A stretch of DNA of 64,000 bases from Dicyema japonicum (lineage: Eukaryota > Dicyemida > Rhombozoa > Dicyemidae): positions 259,080 through 323,079 of the forward strand of contig RDEW01000021.1 of assembly GCA_011109175.1 (NCBI GenBank), read 5' to 3'. Numbering within the stretch: position 1 is the first letter of the stretch; each line of letters opens with the position of its first letter. The position numbers and the translations under genes were made by a program. The notes under the pieces are model-generated. The model worked only from the letters and a program-made list of their open reading frames with translations, did not search any database and was not told where the DNA came from. This document shows, piece after piece, positions 1 to 12,800 of this stretch.

Positions 1-930
1 TCTTGTGTAATGTAGGGATTTTAATGTTTGCTTAGTTCTGGAAGATTGTGGGGGAAAGCTACAGTTATGGATTCACGGTTAGCATGAAAAACCTGTTTAA
101 AAGGACGTTGTGCTTGGTGTTATTGGATAGGTTGATATATTACACCGAATTTTGGGATGCTCAGTCGTTGTTTATGGTGATGTTAACTCTCGACTACTTT
201 AAGGTGGATTTTTTGTGATTTGTAGAAAAACCCTTCGGATGAGAGAAAAGTGGATTACTTTGAGGTTTTCGTGTTTATACATTTTGTAGAAGAAATTGAG
301 TCTTAGCAATGGGATTATACTTAGTGATTACCGTGATTTGTATGGGGGTTGCTCATTGGATGGAGATTTATCTCATGGATGACTTTTATTGATAAATATT
401 TTTTTTATTCAGTTAGTCCGTTTTTGTGTGAATTCCCAGTTTTGGGGACAATTAATGAGATGATTCTAGAAAGGCAGATATGGATCGGTTAGTCACCCCT
501 ATCGCCTCATTACGGGTGACTCTTTTCCTCTTTAATCTGCATGGATTATATGAGATGCTTTGGAGATATTAGGTAGAGAAGGTGAGTAAACGTCCTGAGA
601 AACTATGTTAGAACGTGGAGGAACTCTTCCAGAGTCTAAGGACGGCCACATGAGGATCCAAAGAGATCAGGTTGCCGACTGGTCCAGGTTGACTTGTAAA
701 AGTCGCTTCCAATTCTGGCAGAATAAGATTCGAATCGGGATACTTCGTCCTTCCAACACTTTCTTCGTTCAAAACTAAGGAATTCCGATGTCTGCCTGCA
801 TATTCATCAGAATAAAAAAGACAAAGGCTTTCATTCACCGAAGGTAAGTAGACATATCGTGTGATAGAGGTGCGTCACACCACAAACTTCCAACCAACTA
901 ACCACGTCCATACAAAAGTTGATTGTTATT
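1..930. other. No recognisable gene; one unassigned open stretch
   Basis: I see no family in this stretch. A 76-codon open frame on the minus strand (608-838) has a fairly protein-like composition, but I recognise no motif in it and no micro-intron junction that extends it. It may be a transposon remnant belonging to the integrase relic next to it. Confidence 0.3.
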
Positions 931-1004
931 ATGTCACATGGGCGCGTAACGCATGGGCAGCCTGTTACATTTTTTCGACCTTGAAAAGGTCTTTTGATTA
1001 TTCG

Positions 1005-1088
1005 ACATTATTATTATTATTACCCCCAGGATCACTGGGTCAAAAAGAAAGAAATAAAAGTTCTCATCTAACTAAGTGATTCCAGACC
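1005..1088. repeat. Short dispersed element with GGATCAC/GTGATCC ends
   Basis: An ATT-rich run is followed by ccccaggatcactgggtc, a purine-rich middle and ctaactaagtgattcc. A second copy in the same orientation lies at 2483-2555, ending ctaattaagtgatccc. Related copies in both orientations occur at about 22035-22095, 22585-22650, 22700-22765, 23995-24055, 33383-33460 and 62540-62685. The ends form an imperfect GGGATCAC/GTGATCCC palindrome. No coding capacity; probably a non-autonomous element. Confidence 0.55.
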
Positions 1089-1247
1089 GACAAAGGTGAG
1101 GATGAGTCCCTCATTGGATTATCCGACATTTAACTTTTTATATCCGATTTATATTGTGATTTAATCCTGTTAAATTAGTTTTTTATTCATAAATATTATG
1201 ATTATAAAGATTTTATTTTTTTATAGCGGTAAACCTAGATTTCTAGC

Positions 1248-1893
1248 GTGATTTATAGCATGGAAGATTATTTTGTTGCAATGGCTTCTTACAAGAGTTT
1301 TGTGAAAGATTGCGTTGAATATCAAAATTTAAAAGATGCTTTGCATGATAAATTTCCCGAAAATCTTCCGAGGCACCGAAAATATAGGCTTGTAAAGAAG
1401 ATAGAGTATTGTAAATTTGCAATAATTTTCTTAAATCAACTGATTCCAATTAATGGTCATTGATATATATGGTAGGTTGGTTTTTTTTTTATTTAGATTC
1501 GCTTTTGTACGACCACTGTATAATAAGTCTGGTAAAGAAGTATGTGAAAACTTAAGATCTTTGTTCCGCCTGAATGGGCCATGTAAATTTCTTCAGTCGG
1601 ACAATGGTTCTGAATTTAAAAATCAAAAAATAACAAAATTTTGCGAAGATTTTAACATTAAAAAAATTCCACGAGCACAAGGAATTGTCGAAAGATTTAA
1701 TCAGACGATCACGAGGAAGTTGTCAAAAATGCTGGATAACAGTGAAAAAAAGTGGCTTGATAAATTAGAAAGTGCTGTCTACAGTTGTAACATATCGGTC
1801 CATTCATTTTCCAACGAAAGTCCTTTCGAAAGATATCGAGGAATTAAGGGAATAAATTCAATAATTAATGGTTATACTTATATCACATTATGA
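1248..1893 (+). pseudogene. DDE integrase (rve) relic
   Basis: The frame at 1453-1893 (146 codons) shows the second half of an rve core. A DNG motif (SDNGSEFKN) carries the second catalytic Asp and is followed by GIVERFNQT with the catalytic Glu. The spacing between them is about 35 residues, as in the DD-35-E family. The preceding frame 1248-1463 probably holds the upstream part in another phase, so the first Asp is not clearly in frame. Downstream (1894-2340) the sequence still looks weakly coding but is full of stops. Dead copy; whether Ginger-like or LTR-derived is unresolved. Confidence 0.75.
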
Positions 1894-2689
1894 CTTAGAT
1901 AATTTAAGTGATGAGTGTGCAATTCCAGAACAAATTGACGATTTGGTTAATTGTTCGACTCCAGAATCTATTGAAAATTCACGTAGTTGATTTAAAAAAT
2001 TATATCTAGATAATTCCCAGTCAGATAATTTGTGTCCGAATGCGAAGAGATTCAATTTAGAAATTAAATCGATTAAAGAAAATTAGAATTATTACAAAGC
2101 TATGAACAGGAAAATGAATGTTCATAATAGTAAATATACTTTTAACATGGGAGATAAAGTATGAATCAAAAACATTAATAAATAGGTTCGGGCTAAAAAG
2201 GACTTTGGAACAAATCCCTCATTGCGACTGGATAAGTTTGAGTCTCAGCATTATCCAGTTGCAGAAATAATTAATATTTTATCGAATAATCGCGTGGAGG
2301 TAGTTTTAAATAGTTTAATTTGATAGATAAAAAATTCGAAAGGAGAATATCGACTGTATTAATGAGTAGACTAAAAAAAGTTTTTTGTGGTTAATAAATC
2401 ATTTATAAAATTAATTGAAGTTAATCTTGGTTCAAGGTTAATGTAACAGGCTGCCCATAGGTGACGCTTGGCCCATGTGACATATTATTATAACCCCGGG
2501 AACACAGGAAAGAGGAAAAAAGTTATCGTCTAATTAAGTGATCCCGGTGTCAGTGCGTCCTCCTTTGTTTCGAATTTGTCTGCAATTTTTTATGATCGTC
2601 CAAAAGGGAAAAGGTTTTTTGTCAAATTTGCAAGCATACTTCTGGTAGGCAAGAAACTGTTCTTCAAGAAGGCTACCAGAAGATCGCAC

Positions 2690-3300
2690 CATTTTCAAGA
2701 ATTTTGTCGTTCGTCACCGAGATGTTCCATAACTTTTGAGATCTAATGTGTTCCTCATTTCTGACGTAGGCGTCATTCTGTCACATTTTAGAAGGATCCG
2801 GAAACATTGGTTTTGTATGACCTCTAATGTGTTCTGCGTGGATATTGACAAGGGTGTAATCCACGCCGTACATGCATGTTCCATTGTAGAAAAATACTGT
2901 TTGTATAATAATTTGAGATGAGAAAGTGAAGATATTGGCAATCTAGCAAAGGTCTTGAGGATCCCCATTTTTTTGAACTCTTGAAATTATTGTGTCCACA
3001 TGATGTGTGAAAGTCATCAACGGGTCATATGTAACTCCAAGGATTGATGAGTCTTATTAACTGGGATAAGCTCTCCGTTCCAAGTAAATTTAGGATCGAA
3101 GGATGTATGTTTCCTTTAGGAGGAGATAATCGCAGTGCTCGACTTCCCAGGGGATATTTTTCATGTGGTTTTTGAGGAACCATGTGTTCATAATGTCGAG
3201 GTCTCCTGAACCCTTCGTGCAGCTCTTTATGGTCTTGTTCTTGCTGCGACAATGAGATCGTCGGCATAGGACAGAAGATGGCATTTTGGATGTTTGGATT
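2690..3300 (-). pseudogene. Jockey/I/CR1-type non-LTR reverse transcriptase relic
   Basis: Read on the minus strand, about 3240-3290 contains the polymerase box LSYADDLIVAA. Further 3', 2714-2968 holds the thumb-side signature of Jockey- and I-like elements: YKQYFSTMEHACTAW followed by NTLEVIQNQCFRILL. Frames change several times between the two, so the copy is dead. Its 3' side stops just short of the integrase element. Confidence 0.8.
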
Positions 3301-3499
3301 TGGAAGTCTCTTGTAAATAAATTGAACAAGGTTGATTCAAAGTGAAAATGCACATTTAAAAATTTAAAAAATAATAGAACAAAATTTATTAGGAAAATAA
3401 TAATATTCATGGAATAAGGATGTTTAAAAATTCATCCAAATTAAGAGGCTCCATTAGAATTCTCAAAATTGTCAAAATATTTATTTCTTACGTAGTGTA

Positions 3500-3882
3500 T
3501 TACCGCCTTAGATAATTTGACCGCTTCCTGCGCGCACAAACACGTCGCCATGCTGTGTGGGATGTGATCTTCTCTGGATACAACCCACGTGGATTCTTGA
3601 AACTTATTTGATCCAGTGATTTTGAATATTCGTTGAGCTTTTCGTCCCTAATCTCATACAATACGACTAATAAGTTCGTCATGTGGTCGACCTGCCTTGT
3701 GTTGAACATTTTGATGTATACAGCCTTGATCGCCTTTTCAGCGGCCTAAGATTATCAACTTGAGGGACCTGGCAGGCTATAAAGGTCATCCATTCGTATG
3801 AACCAGTAACTGAAAAGTTAAGGGTGGAGGCTGTTTCCAAATCTGAGACAGCTTGAGAAAACCAAGTCCTCGATTTGATCAC
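3500..3882 (-). other. HEPN domain of the sacsin-like protein
   Basis: HEPN domains bind nucleotide and dimerise at the C-terminus of sacsin. Here WFSQAVSDLETA and SYEWMTFIACQ are followed, across a 23-nt GT-AG intron (3746-3768), by AAEKAIKAVYIKMF. This rebuilds the family pattern C-x-Q-A-A-E-K-A. The domain then runs to the stop at 3500-3502. This is the clearest C-terminal landmark and fixes the 3' end of the gene. A second 22-nt intron (3928-3949) links it to the J-domain linker. Confidence 0.88.
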
Positions 3883-6800
3883 GGAAATGTCGAAGCACTC
3901 TGAAAAACTCTGCTTGGGTTTAAATTCCTAAAAATTACTATAAAAATACCTGAAATGTGGGACTTTCCGGAGAACCGTGGGAGTTATCATTTTCCTTACT
4001 TTTTGCCTTTTTCTTTACAAATTCGTAAAATTTATCCCATCCGGAAAACCCCATGTATTCCCAAGGATTCCTTTTGAGTCGTCAAGAGACTCGTTGCCTC
4101 AATTTCCGCTTTTATGAGTTGAAATATCGTGTTGAGAATTCAGGATCGTTGGGGTTCTTGTCGGGGCCATTTCAGCAGTAGCTTCTTTATTAGCTTCTTT
4201 CGTTCGCTGATGGAAAACCTCTTAGCTTCACTAATCTTCGTCGAATTTCTTCTTTGATTTCCCACGAGTTTTTTCTATTTTCGGCTGTTGTAGTAACTTC
4301 CTCGAGGTTCTCCATAAACCCGTTCTTTTTGGTGGAAAAATTATCGTTTCCCCCCTCCGTGAATGTATAACTTGTTTGTTTGAAAAAAGGTCGGGGATTT
4401 TCGTCAAAAGTAAAACCTTTTTTCTCTGTTGATTTAGTGAACTTTGGGTTTTCGTCACTTCTTGGTTTAAACGAGGACTGAGGAAACTGATATCGGCCGT
4501 TCTCAGGCGGATCTTCGGGTTTTTCTTTGGTTTCCGTGAAATGGTTCCTTGATGGTTGTTTTACCGGATATTTGTCTCCGTCGAATGAACTTGCCGTTAT
4601 TTTAATCAATTCCTTTGCCGATAACTTAATCACATCATCAGAGAAGGATCCAATCTTCACTGACCACAACTCTTTATCAGAAGCATCCGAGCTCAGTAAA
4701 ACTCCGTAAATTGGGAGAACGTCTGATTTTCCATTGAAACGGTGTTTTGGGGGTAAAACAATCCCGACATATTCATCCACATTAAAGTTAAGGCATTTAT
4801 TGTACAAATAGCCGTATTGAGTGCTGGGAACCAACGACCCAGCCAAGGGAAGAGTGGATAGACGCGACAAAATCTCCTCATCCATTGGGAGAGACAGATA
4901 ATTCAGTTCCCTCTCAATGTCATAGATTGGACATGTTAAAATGTGGACTAGGAGATCCTTCCTTGTTTCCAACAGGTTGTCGCAAATTCTGTTGATTATC
5001 CCCGCCAGATTCACAATCAAACGTGTCTCCGAGAGAATGTGCTGTCTAAGATATATAAAACTCTCCGAATAATCATGATTTGAGTGAAAAAAACAATCAC
5101 TGCTGGACTCACTTTCAACAATGATCTTGTCTTGGTGGAAGAGATAAGTCGTTATTCGAAGCAAAGGAATGACCTCCACGGCTTGAATTCTGCTTTTGTA
5201 TTTCTTGATATCCCATTTATTCAGGGTACATTCTCTGTCCATGGCCGATGAAACTAAGATTCGTTCAACTCCGGAGAGGAATCGCTCCCCCGCAAGGCGA
5301 ATCTTAAATTGCGTGGAAAATCCGTCATCTGACATGTTCCGCTTCAAATTTAGCGAGTTCAAGTCTATTTTTTCTATCACGACGTTTGAAAGTCGTTTAG
5401 GTCGCCATTTGGTGGGGATTAGCTGAATAGCCTTGACATACATCTCCCAAGTCAAGTCGCATTCTTTATGGTTCACAAAATATTTGCAGTCTAACAAAGT
5501 CGATGCTACTCTATAGAACAGGTTCATGTTATCCACATAAATTAGACCACGTGACTCTTGAAGAGTTCCATTTCTGCAAAGAAAATATAATTCAGCGGAG
5601 GAATCCGAAAAACCGTTAATTTCACTCTGAGAGGTTTCAATCAATTGAATAAAAAATCCCTTAGTCGCCTGAAGAGTGAATTTGATCTCGTTTGCTGTGA
5701 GTATTCGGTCAATGTTTTTGAATTCTTCAAGAATCCTGGCGTAGAAGCTGAGGTCGGGCCAATATAAAACACCAATTTTGTTAAAAAACGGCATAAACCC
5801 GTAAAAACGGGAATTAACCGTTTCCATGTAATTTGGAATCGCTAAGGATCCCTTCAGAGAAAAGATGGCGTATTTTGGTTTGACAAATCGTTTAGAATTT
5901 GTGGGGACAATCGGCAAATTCCTTAACCTCTGGATTGAATCATTATTCAGGGGACATTTGGAAAGAAATTCAAAATTCTCAAGCAAAATTCCGCACATTG
6001 TCTCAAATGGGACCGCAAAGTCAAACAACTCCAATCTTGCCGCCAAATGAGCCACGTTATCGACAACAGTAGTTGGAGACAGAACGAGGATGACTCCCGT
6101 CATTTCCAAAAATCCACGTGTTTCGTCAGTCTCGATTATCCATTCCGGTAGGATGTCAAATATGGTTGAGACAAGATTTCGATGCTTCCAGAGAGCACTC
6201 CCCCGCAAAGACAGTGAGGTTCCTTTTGTGGCATTTTCGGAGAATAATGACAGGAAGTCGTTAGTTGTATGATAGCTTTTGAAAAATTGCAGTTTTTCAA
6301 CAATTTTCAGTTCGTCCTCTGTCTTTATCGACTGTAGACAGGAGTAGTATATATTTTTTGAAAACTCGGAGATCTTCTCAGGACTCTGGTCCGAATTTGA
6401 TAAAATGTCTCCAAGATTTACCAACTCCTTTGGATTGAGTTTGTTTTTGATCCCTAATTGTCTAAAAAATGATAGCCATTTTCTCGTAGAATAGTCGGAA
6501 TGCGGAAACTCAATGATGTCTGATAATTCCGACAGAATAATCAGGTTTGTAAGGTTCATAATAAGATCTCCGATTGGCCTCAAATTCCCTGCCCACATCA
6601 TAGATTAATGGAGTTTTTATCACTGAATCGAAAAATAATGCCCGTTCACCATGGTTTTCGTGGTTACTTTCTAGCAACTCTTTTATGGAGTGCAAGTGAT
6701 CGAAGTGAGAAGTCCCTTGTAAAATGTCCCAACAAGGAAGAATCATTTCAATATACACGGAAATAGCTGAAATGACTTTGCAGTTCACTAATTGTAGAAT

Positions 6801-9800
6801 TTGGTCGAATTCTTTCATTTTGCTACATAGAAGAGCAGAATTGTTGTGTAAACACCATTTTCTGGCTTCTTTGACTGAAAAATGTGTTTCTGTGCAAATA
6901 CAAGGCTGAATATTTGGTAGGGAAATTATTCTGCCGTCTAAAGTGCGAAAGATTTTGAGCTGACGGAGGAGGTTTACTGTTGAGTCGTCCTTGTTGGTCT
7001 CCATGAGCTGAGTGATAAACCGTAAAACTTCAAAGTACTCTTGTTCAGTGGGGACAACGTCATTTCGAATAAACACTTTGAATAACTGTTCAACACACCG
7101 AGGATCCCCAACATCGGATATAATTTGGTTGTAGAACCAGCAATTTATCAAGGACTCGTCCGGCTGGGGCAAACCAGACCGAATTAGGAAGTCCACTAAG
7201 GTTGAGTTAGTCGAGGATATTTTAATGATTTTCCCATATCCGGTGAGACTGGAGTTGTTTACGCATATTTTGGGAATTTAAATCCCACGTGACTGCTGGG
7301 AGAATACACCAATGGCCGATCTCTGCGAACTTGGTCAAAAACTCTCTGCGTATATCATCAGGGGAGACGACGTTATGTTCACGGCAAAAACTTTGGAAGA
7401 CAGAGTCCATCGTGTTCCAGAGTACTTGCAATTCCCTGGAACAGATCCTCGCTTGAAAGACGATAAATGAATTTTGGGAGTCCAAAGTTAATTGGTTTTT
7501 CAGTTTTTCGTTTTTCATTACAAGGGGGATGAAACTCTCGATGTCAAACTGCAGAAATTCCCCCGAGTTTTCAAATTTACAGTTTTGGTAGACCTCAATA
7601 GTTTCTTGTGCACGAATAAATCTTTAGAGTCTCCGAATATTTTGTTGTATTCAAACAAGAACTTTGGCTCATCAGATGAAGCAACGTGGATTTGGGAGTC
7701 GGCTGTCAAAATTAAGGGGGTTCCGGCCAAGTTTATATCACGTGGTCCGGTCTCGATCAGAAATTTAAGAATTATTGTTAAATTTGAGACTACAGAAAGT
7801 CCCTCACTTGACTGTATGCAGTTTTTCTTGTTTCTGAAAAACGAAAGTATCCCCCCGTAGGTTAGGTGGTAGTTTGGTGGAATATATTTCCTCAAAATCT
7901 CGTAATTTTCAGGGGAACGTCAACAAATTTTATTTTGTTCTTTAGAACACTTCGTAACTCATCTTGCTTTGCGTCTTCGCCATACAAAATGACATCTTCC
8001 ACGTTCTCCCAGACAACAAAGTTCGTATCGTCCACATAAGGGAAGAGTTCATAAGAATTTTGGCGTAAAAGACCGTAAAAAAGTGAAAGGTACTGCTGAG
8101 ACAATTCGGGGGATAACAATTCCAATGAGAGTGGTGGAAAGTATCGAAAAATACTTTGGGGGTTCATCGCTAACGACATTTTAAAATGACTCAGTATCAG
8201 AAGATGGGCCTCCACGCACAAATTTAGTATCAAATTTGAATTCCAGTCATCTCTATAGGAGACCGTGCGGTCCAATCGGGGGTAAAACAGATCCAACATG
8301 AAGTTCCCGCAGATTAGTAACCCTTCCAACTTAGACTGGGCAAGAATTAGCGTTCCAGAACAAAAAATGGGGTCAAATTCGGGATCGATGCAGAACTCAT
8401 TTGTGGACAGAGCCACGACTGCTCTTGGGAATGGAAAGAATGAGTCTTGGATCTTTATTGGGGTCACTGGGATATTATTTACGGAGTTGAATCCAAAGAC
8501 GTCACAACAAAACCACGTGAAAAGATTCGTTTGATTGACGGTTACGGAAACTTGGTAGAGGCAAAACGACCTCTTTATTGAGGACAGGCTTGAATTCAGT
8601 GAAAAATAGCTTTCACGTGCCTTTGAGAGTTTCTGGTAATAATCTCTTACGGAAATGTCCCCCATTCCTTTAAAGGCTGAGGATACGCAAGAATTGGTTA
8701 ACTTTGTGGAGTTTTCGGAAATCGTATGGGAAGAAACTGATCTCACATTTTCGAGGAAAATAAGTTGGTAGGGGACAAGGTCGAAAAATCGGGTCAAAAT
8801 CGCGGAAATATTCAATTCATCTCCAACTTTTCCATTTCTGGGGTTTTTCAATCGAAAATTTAAGATATTCTCCGCATTGAGGGGGAATCTGAAGACGGTC
8901 GTATTTTTGGCTGAAATCTGGTTTGCCGAGAACAGGAGATATGTATCGGAAAATAAATTTTTTAAAACATCCATATTTTTGTATTTTTTCGTGGTTTTTT
9001 GAATAATTTTGTTTGATTTGGTCAAAAATTCGAGTATTTCGAGACTTTCAGTGTCTTCAAATTTCGAATATACACTAAGGAAACGTGAAATCAATGTCCC
9101 AGCCGCAAATCCCAAGACTCCTTGGTCCCTCAGTGGACACTCGTAGTAATAGTATTTTTCAATCAAAGAATTGAGGTGAACATCAGTGATGGCCATGTCA
9201 ATCTCGAAGCATAAACAAGATCTACAGAATATGCTCACTTTTTCATGGAAAACATCTTCTTCAGCATCTTCTCTTAAATCGAGCGTGACTTTAACCCGAC
9301 TGCATCCAATCTGATCGAAGAATTTAAGCAGTTCTGAGCAGATCAGGACCAGGAGATTCTCATTTGAGGGGAGAATTCTGTCAATCAGCAGTGCAGGGAG
9401 GTTTATGGTGCTGATGTCATATTTAATGACCTCGTCTCCTAAATTTTTGATTCCCAATGAAGCGGCAATGTTGTGGGGGATCGTCTGATGAAGCAAAAAA
9501 AAGCTTCCCAAAATTTTGACAATCGAAGGGTCAGCAGAATTTTTCAAGCCACAGTCATCATAGACGAGACGAGAACTCAGGATTAGGTCCCCATTTATGT
9601 CAGGCAAAAAGATCTGTCCGTGGATCAGTTGGTACTCCTTTGGGTCCTTCCCAGAACTGTGTAATGCTTCCAAAAAGGCCACGAGGATAGTTTTATACTT
9701 TTCGATGAGTTTTGAGTCGAGTCTTCTGTTATCGATTTCGATCCGCCGGAGAACTTGTATGAAGTCTTGTTCCATGAACTCTTCCTTTGAGCCGAGTTTC

Positions 9801-12800
9801 TGAAGGAGGGACTTGTGTCGTATCAAATAGCCTGAAGACACCTTGTAAATATAGGGAGGACAGTCCAAGTTTGAGAAACAAAGCTTATGTGCCGCCAGGA
9901 AGTTTCCCTCAAAGTAGACCCACTCCTTATTTTCGAGTTTCTCCAAAATCAAATCAACGTTATTCTGTTCATTTACAGAGTCATTGAGGAAATCATAAAT
10001 ATCATTGGCGTACATTTCAACTTCAGCGTCTTGTGACGAATTCATTAGATATGGGAGAGCTAGGAGATTGTCGATTACAGCACCGACGGTGGGCTTTCGA
10101 GAAGTTAAACCAAAAAAAGTTAAGATTTCAGGTTTATCCACCACGGAAATAGCTTCAAGGTCCACGATGGAATACAAGATTGAGACGCAGGATTCAAATC
10201 CCGGTAAATAAATATCGGTAGAAGCAGCAAAGTCTGGTTTTACGACACCACTGGTATGTTTGACCGGGAAAATGGGAGATGATGTTAAGACATTCTTTAT
10301 TTTGGGGGACAAGGGACATCTCTGATGAGGTTTTTGTGAATAAATTTGAATAAAACTTGAATTCTTGGCATTTTCATGTGTTTATTGTCCTTTGATAGGA
10401 TAAACTCTAATCTTTCGATAATTTGAGTCCATGACAAGAACTCAGAGGTCATTCCCAGTTTTCGGAGACTTTCAATAACCGCTTGATCTTCCGCATATAC
10501 TTTGATTGGGAATATCCCTTCTTTGACGTCTTCAAAGAGCAATATAAAGTCATCCACCGGTTCGACCAAATTCTGGGGACATTTGAATTCCCTCCCCCAC
10601 AATTAACCGGAATACAAGGAATTTGAGTTAGTCTGCTTCCGACAGTCTCGAATAGAGTGGTCAGAGCATAAATGACCAGTTTGTCTCGTCTTCCTTCGTC
10701 AATATCTTTCAATATTCGAAAAATAAAGGCATATGATGCTTCCAAGTCGAACATGCAATGAACCTCCATCTTCTCTGGGAGAAATTGTTTAATATAAGAA
10801 ATCAGACTTTGTGGAATATTTTTTAGAATACTAAAACCACGTGTCTTCTCATAAATGTGGATTATATCTTCTACAAGGGGACATTCATATACAGATTGGT
10901 CAAAAATCGCAATTTTACTGGTTGTCCCGTTATTTATGGACGGAAAATAAATATTTTTGGAACGATGTGAAAATATTTGGCGATAAATTGAATATACAGT
11001 CGGGAGGTATTCCTTTGAGACATTGAAGGGCCAGAATGAATACAGATCCCCAATCGAATCCAACTTGTTCGGGGATTTGCAGAGGAATTCGAGAAGGATA
11101 AGGTATCCATCCGTGACATAAGCTTGGAGTATATCCTCATGTTGTCTCGTAAAAATATGTTTCAGCAATAGGACCCCCTTTTTGTCTTTTTGCCCGGTCA
11201 AAGCGATGTGGAAGCATGTGGGAAGTCCACTTTCCTCCATTTTTAGAGGGGAAAATGTAGAATTTCCGAATTCCAGGGTCCTTTTGCTTGAAATCGTATA
11301 TGGAACTGCTATATAGCTCACAGCCAATGCTGATCTCGAGTACAAGTCGACCAACTGAATCGTGGTTAAAAGAGCCCAGTCGCAAAAGTCAACATTCTCA
11401 CATTCAATGAATTTTTGGCCAATTTCAGTGACCGACCCTTTGAAATTGTAGGCACAGCTTGTGAAAATGAGTATTTTCTCTTTGGGGATCACCGAGGTCG
11501 GATATAAAGAGATCAACTCGGCAAGTTTAGCTGAGTTAAATTTCACAATTTCATCTTTGATGGACAAATCCTCGGAGACAATCCTCTTTGTCGGTTTCTG
11601 AAGCATTTCGGTGTAATATTTGTTCAAATTAAACAACAAACAGCAATTTTCAATTTTCCTACCCTCGTGTTTGTAAATTGACGTCCGAGAAATTCCTTCC
11701 AAATAAAGCATCAATTTCAGAGATTGGTCGATTATGTCCTTGAAAAACCGTTTCACAAAATGTCCCGGGACTGTTTTGGAATTGCGAGGGTCTGAGAAGC
11801 GGCATTCACTCAGAGGACACCGAATAAGTGTTCCGGAATAAAACTTTCTCGGGGATATGCGACATCCAAAAAGTCCGTCAAAATTAGATAGTATCTCACT
11901 GTGCTCCAAAGTCATCTTCGGACAATTGGAAATGTTTATTCTGAACGGGGGATCTTCAGAGTTGAAGTCATACTCCACAAACAGGTTAAGACTCAGGATA
12001 CAAATGTTCTCCGAGATTATTCCAAAAAAATTTAGAAGCTGAATATTTCGCGGTTCAAAAAATGATGATGGAAGTGAAGAATTGAAGTAAATCCACAGAG
12101 AACTCGACTTTGGGTGCAAACTTCCTGTTTTCTTCCCACCAGTGACCAGCTGGCGGTCGTCGTACATGAATTTAATCTCCGAAGATCCAATTGACTCCCC
12201 AAAACGGAAGACTTCCTTGACTAGTAAGGTGCGATCACCAAGGTGATTATTTTGCTCTTCCTTGCAACCAGTTTTAGCTTGTATCAGTTCGTCGTACCAC
12301 GTGGGAATTCCTAAGATTTCGGCCACTTTGGGGGAGAATTGATGATGTAAAATGTTGTACTTCTTAAATACCCCCGTAGTTTTGCTTAAAATCAAATTTT
12401 CCAGAATATTTGGCTGGCAATAGATGCAGTCACTTCCATATGAGAAAGAGATGTCTGAGTCGCTGCATATTGGGAGAATCATTTTCTTTAGTTGTACCCT
12501 TCCATTCGATTTCTTGAACTCCACAAAGTCTTCAACACTGGAAATAATTGCCGAAAGGTCCATTTGAGTCTCCGAGTCCGAGTGTGTTAAGATTTTATTG
12601 GCATACTTCTCTTTCATTTGGGACAAATAGGAATACAAGTCTTCTTCCCAGTTAACTTGGAAGAGGTTGAGGAATTCGGACAGAGGTTCAAGAAAGTTTG
12701 TGAGATACAAGCAATTACATTTGAAATCAACGAAATAGTGGCCATTCCACAGCCAATTTCTCGGAAATTGAGATAGCAGACCATCCGGGTCCACTAAGTG

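Larger units (their letters stand above)
931..2482. mobile_element. Integrase element bracketed by imperfect inverted repeats
   Basis: A segment at 931-971 (atgtcacatgggcg...) reappears as its reverse complement at 2440-2482 (...cccatgtgacat), about 40 bp with a few mismatches and a small gap. Between them lies a retroviral-type (rve) integrase relic. A DNA transposon of Ginger type, which pairs an rve integrase with terminal inverted repeats, would have this layout. The alternative is two dispersed repeat copies that happen to face each other around an LTR-retroelement fragment. Target-site duplications were not identified. Confidence 0.45.

Noticed and set aside
10565-10600. 35-nt intron between CIP and NLVEPVDD in the sacsin-like gene
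   Set aside because: It fits the phase but deletes a stretch that matches the repeat pattern well if one G is added to the C5/G5 run. The one-base deficit explanation is preferred.
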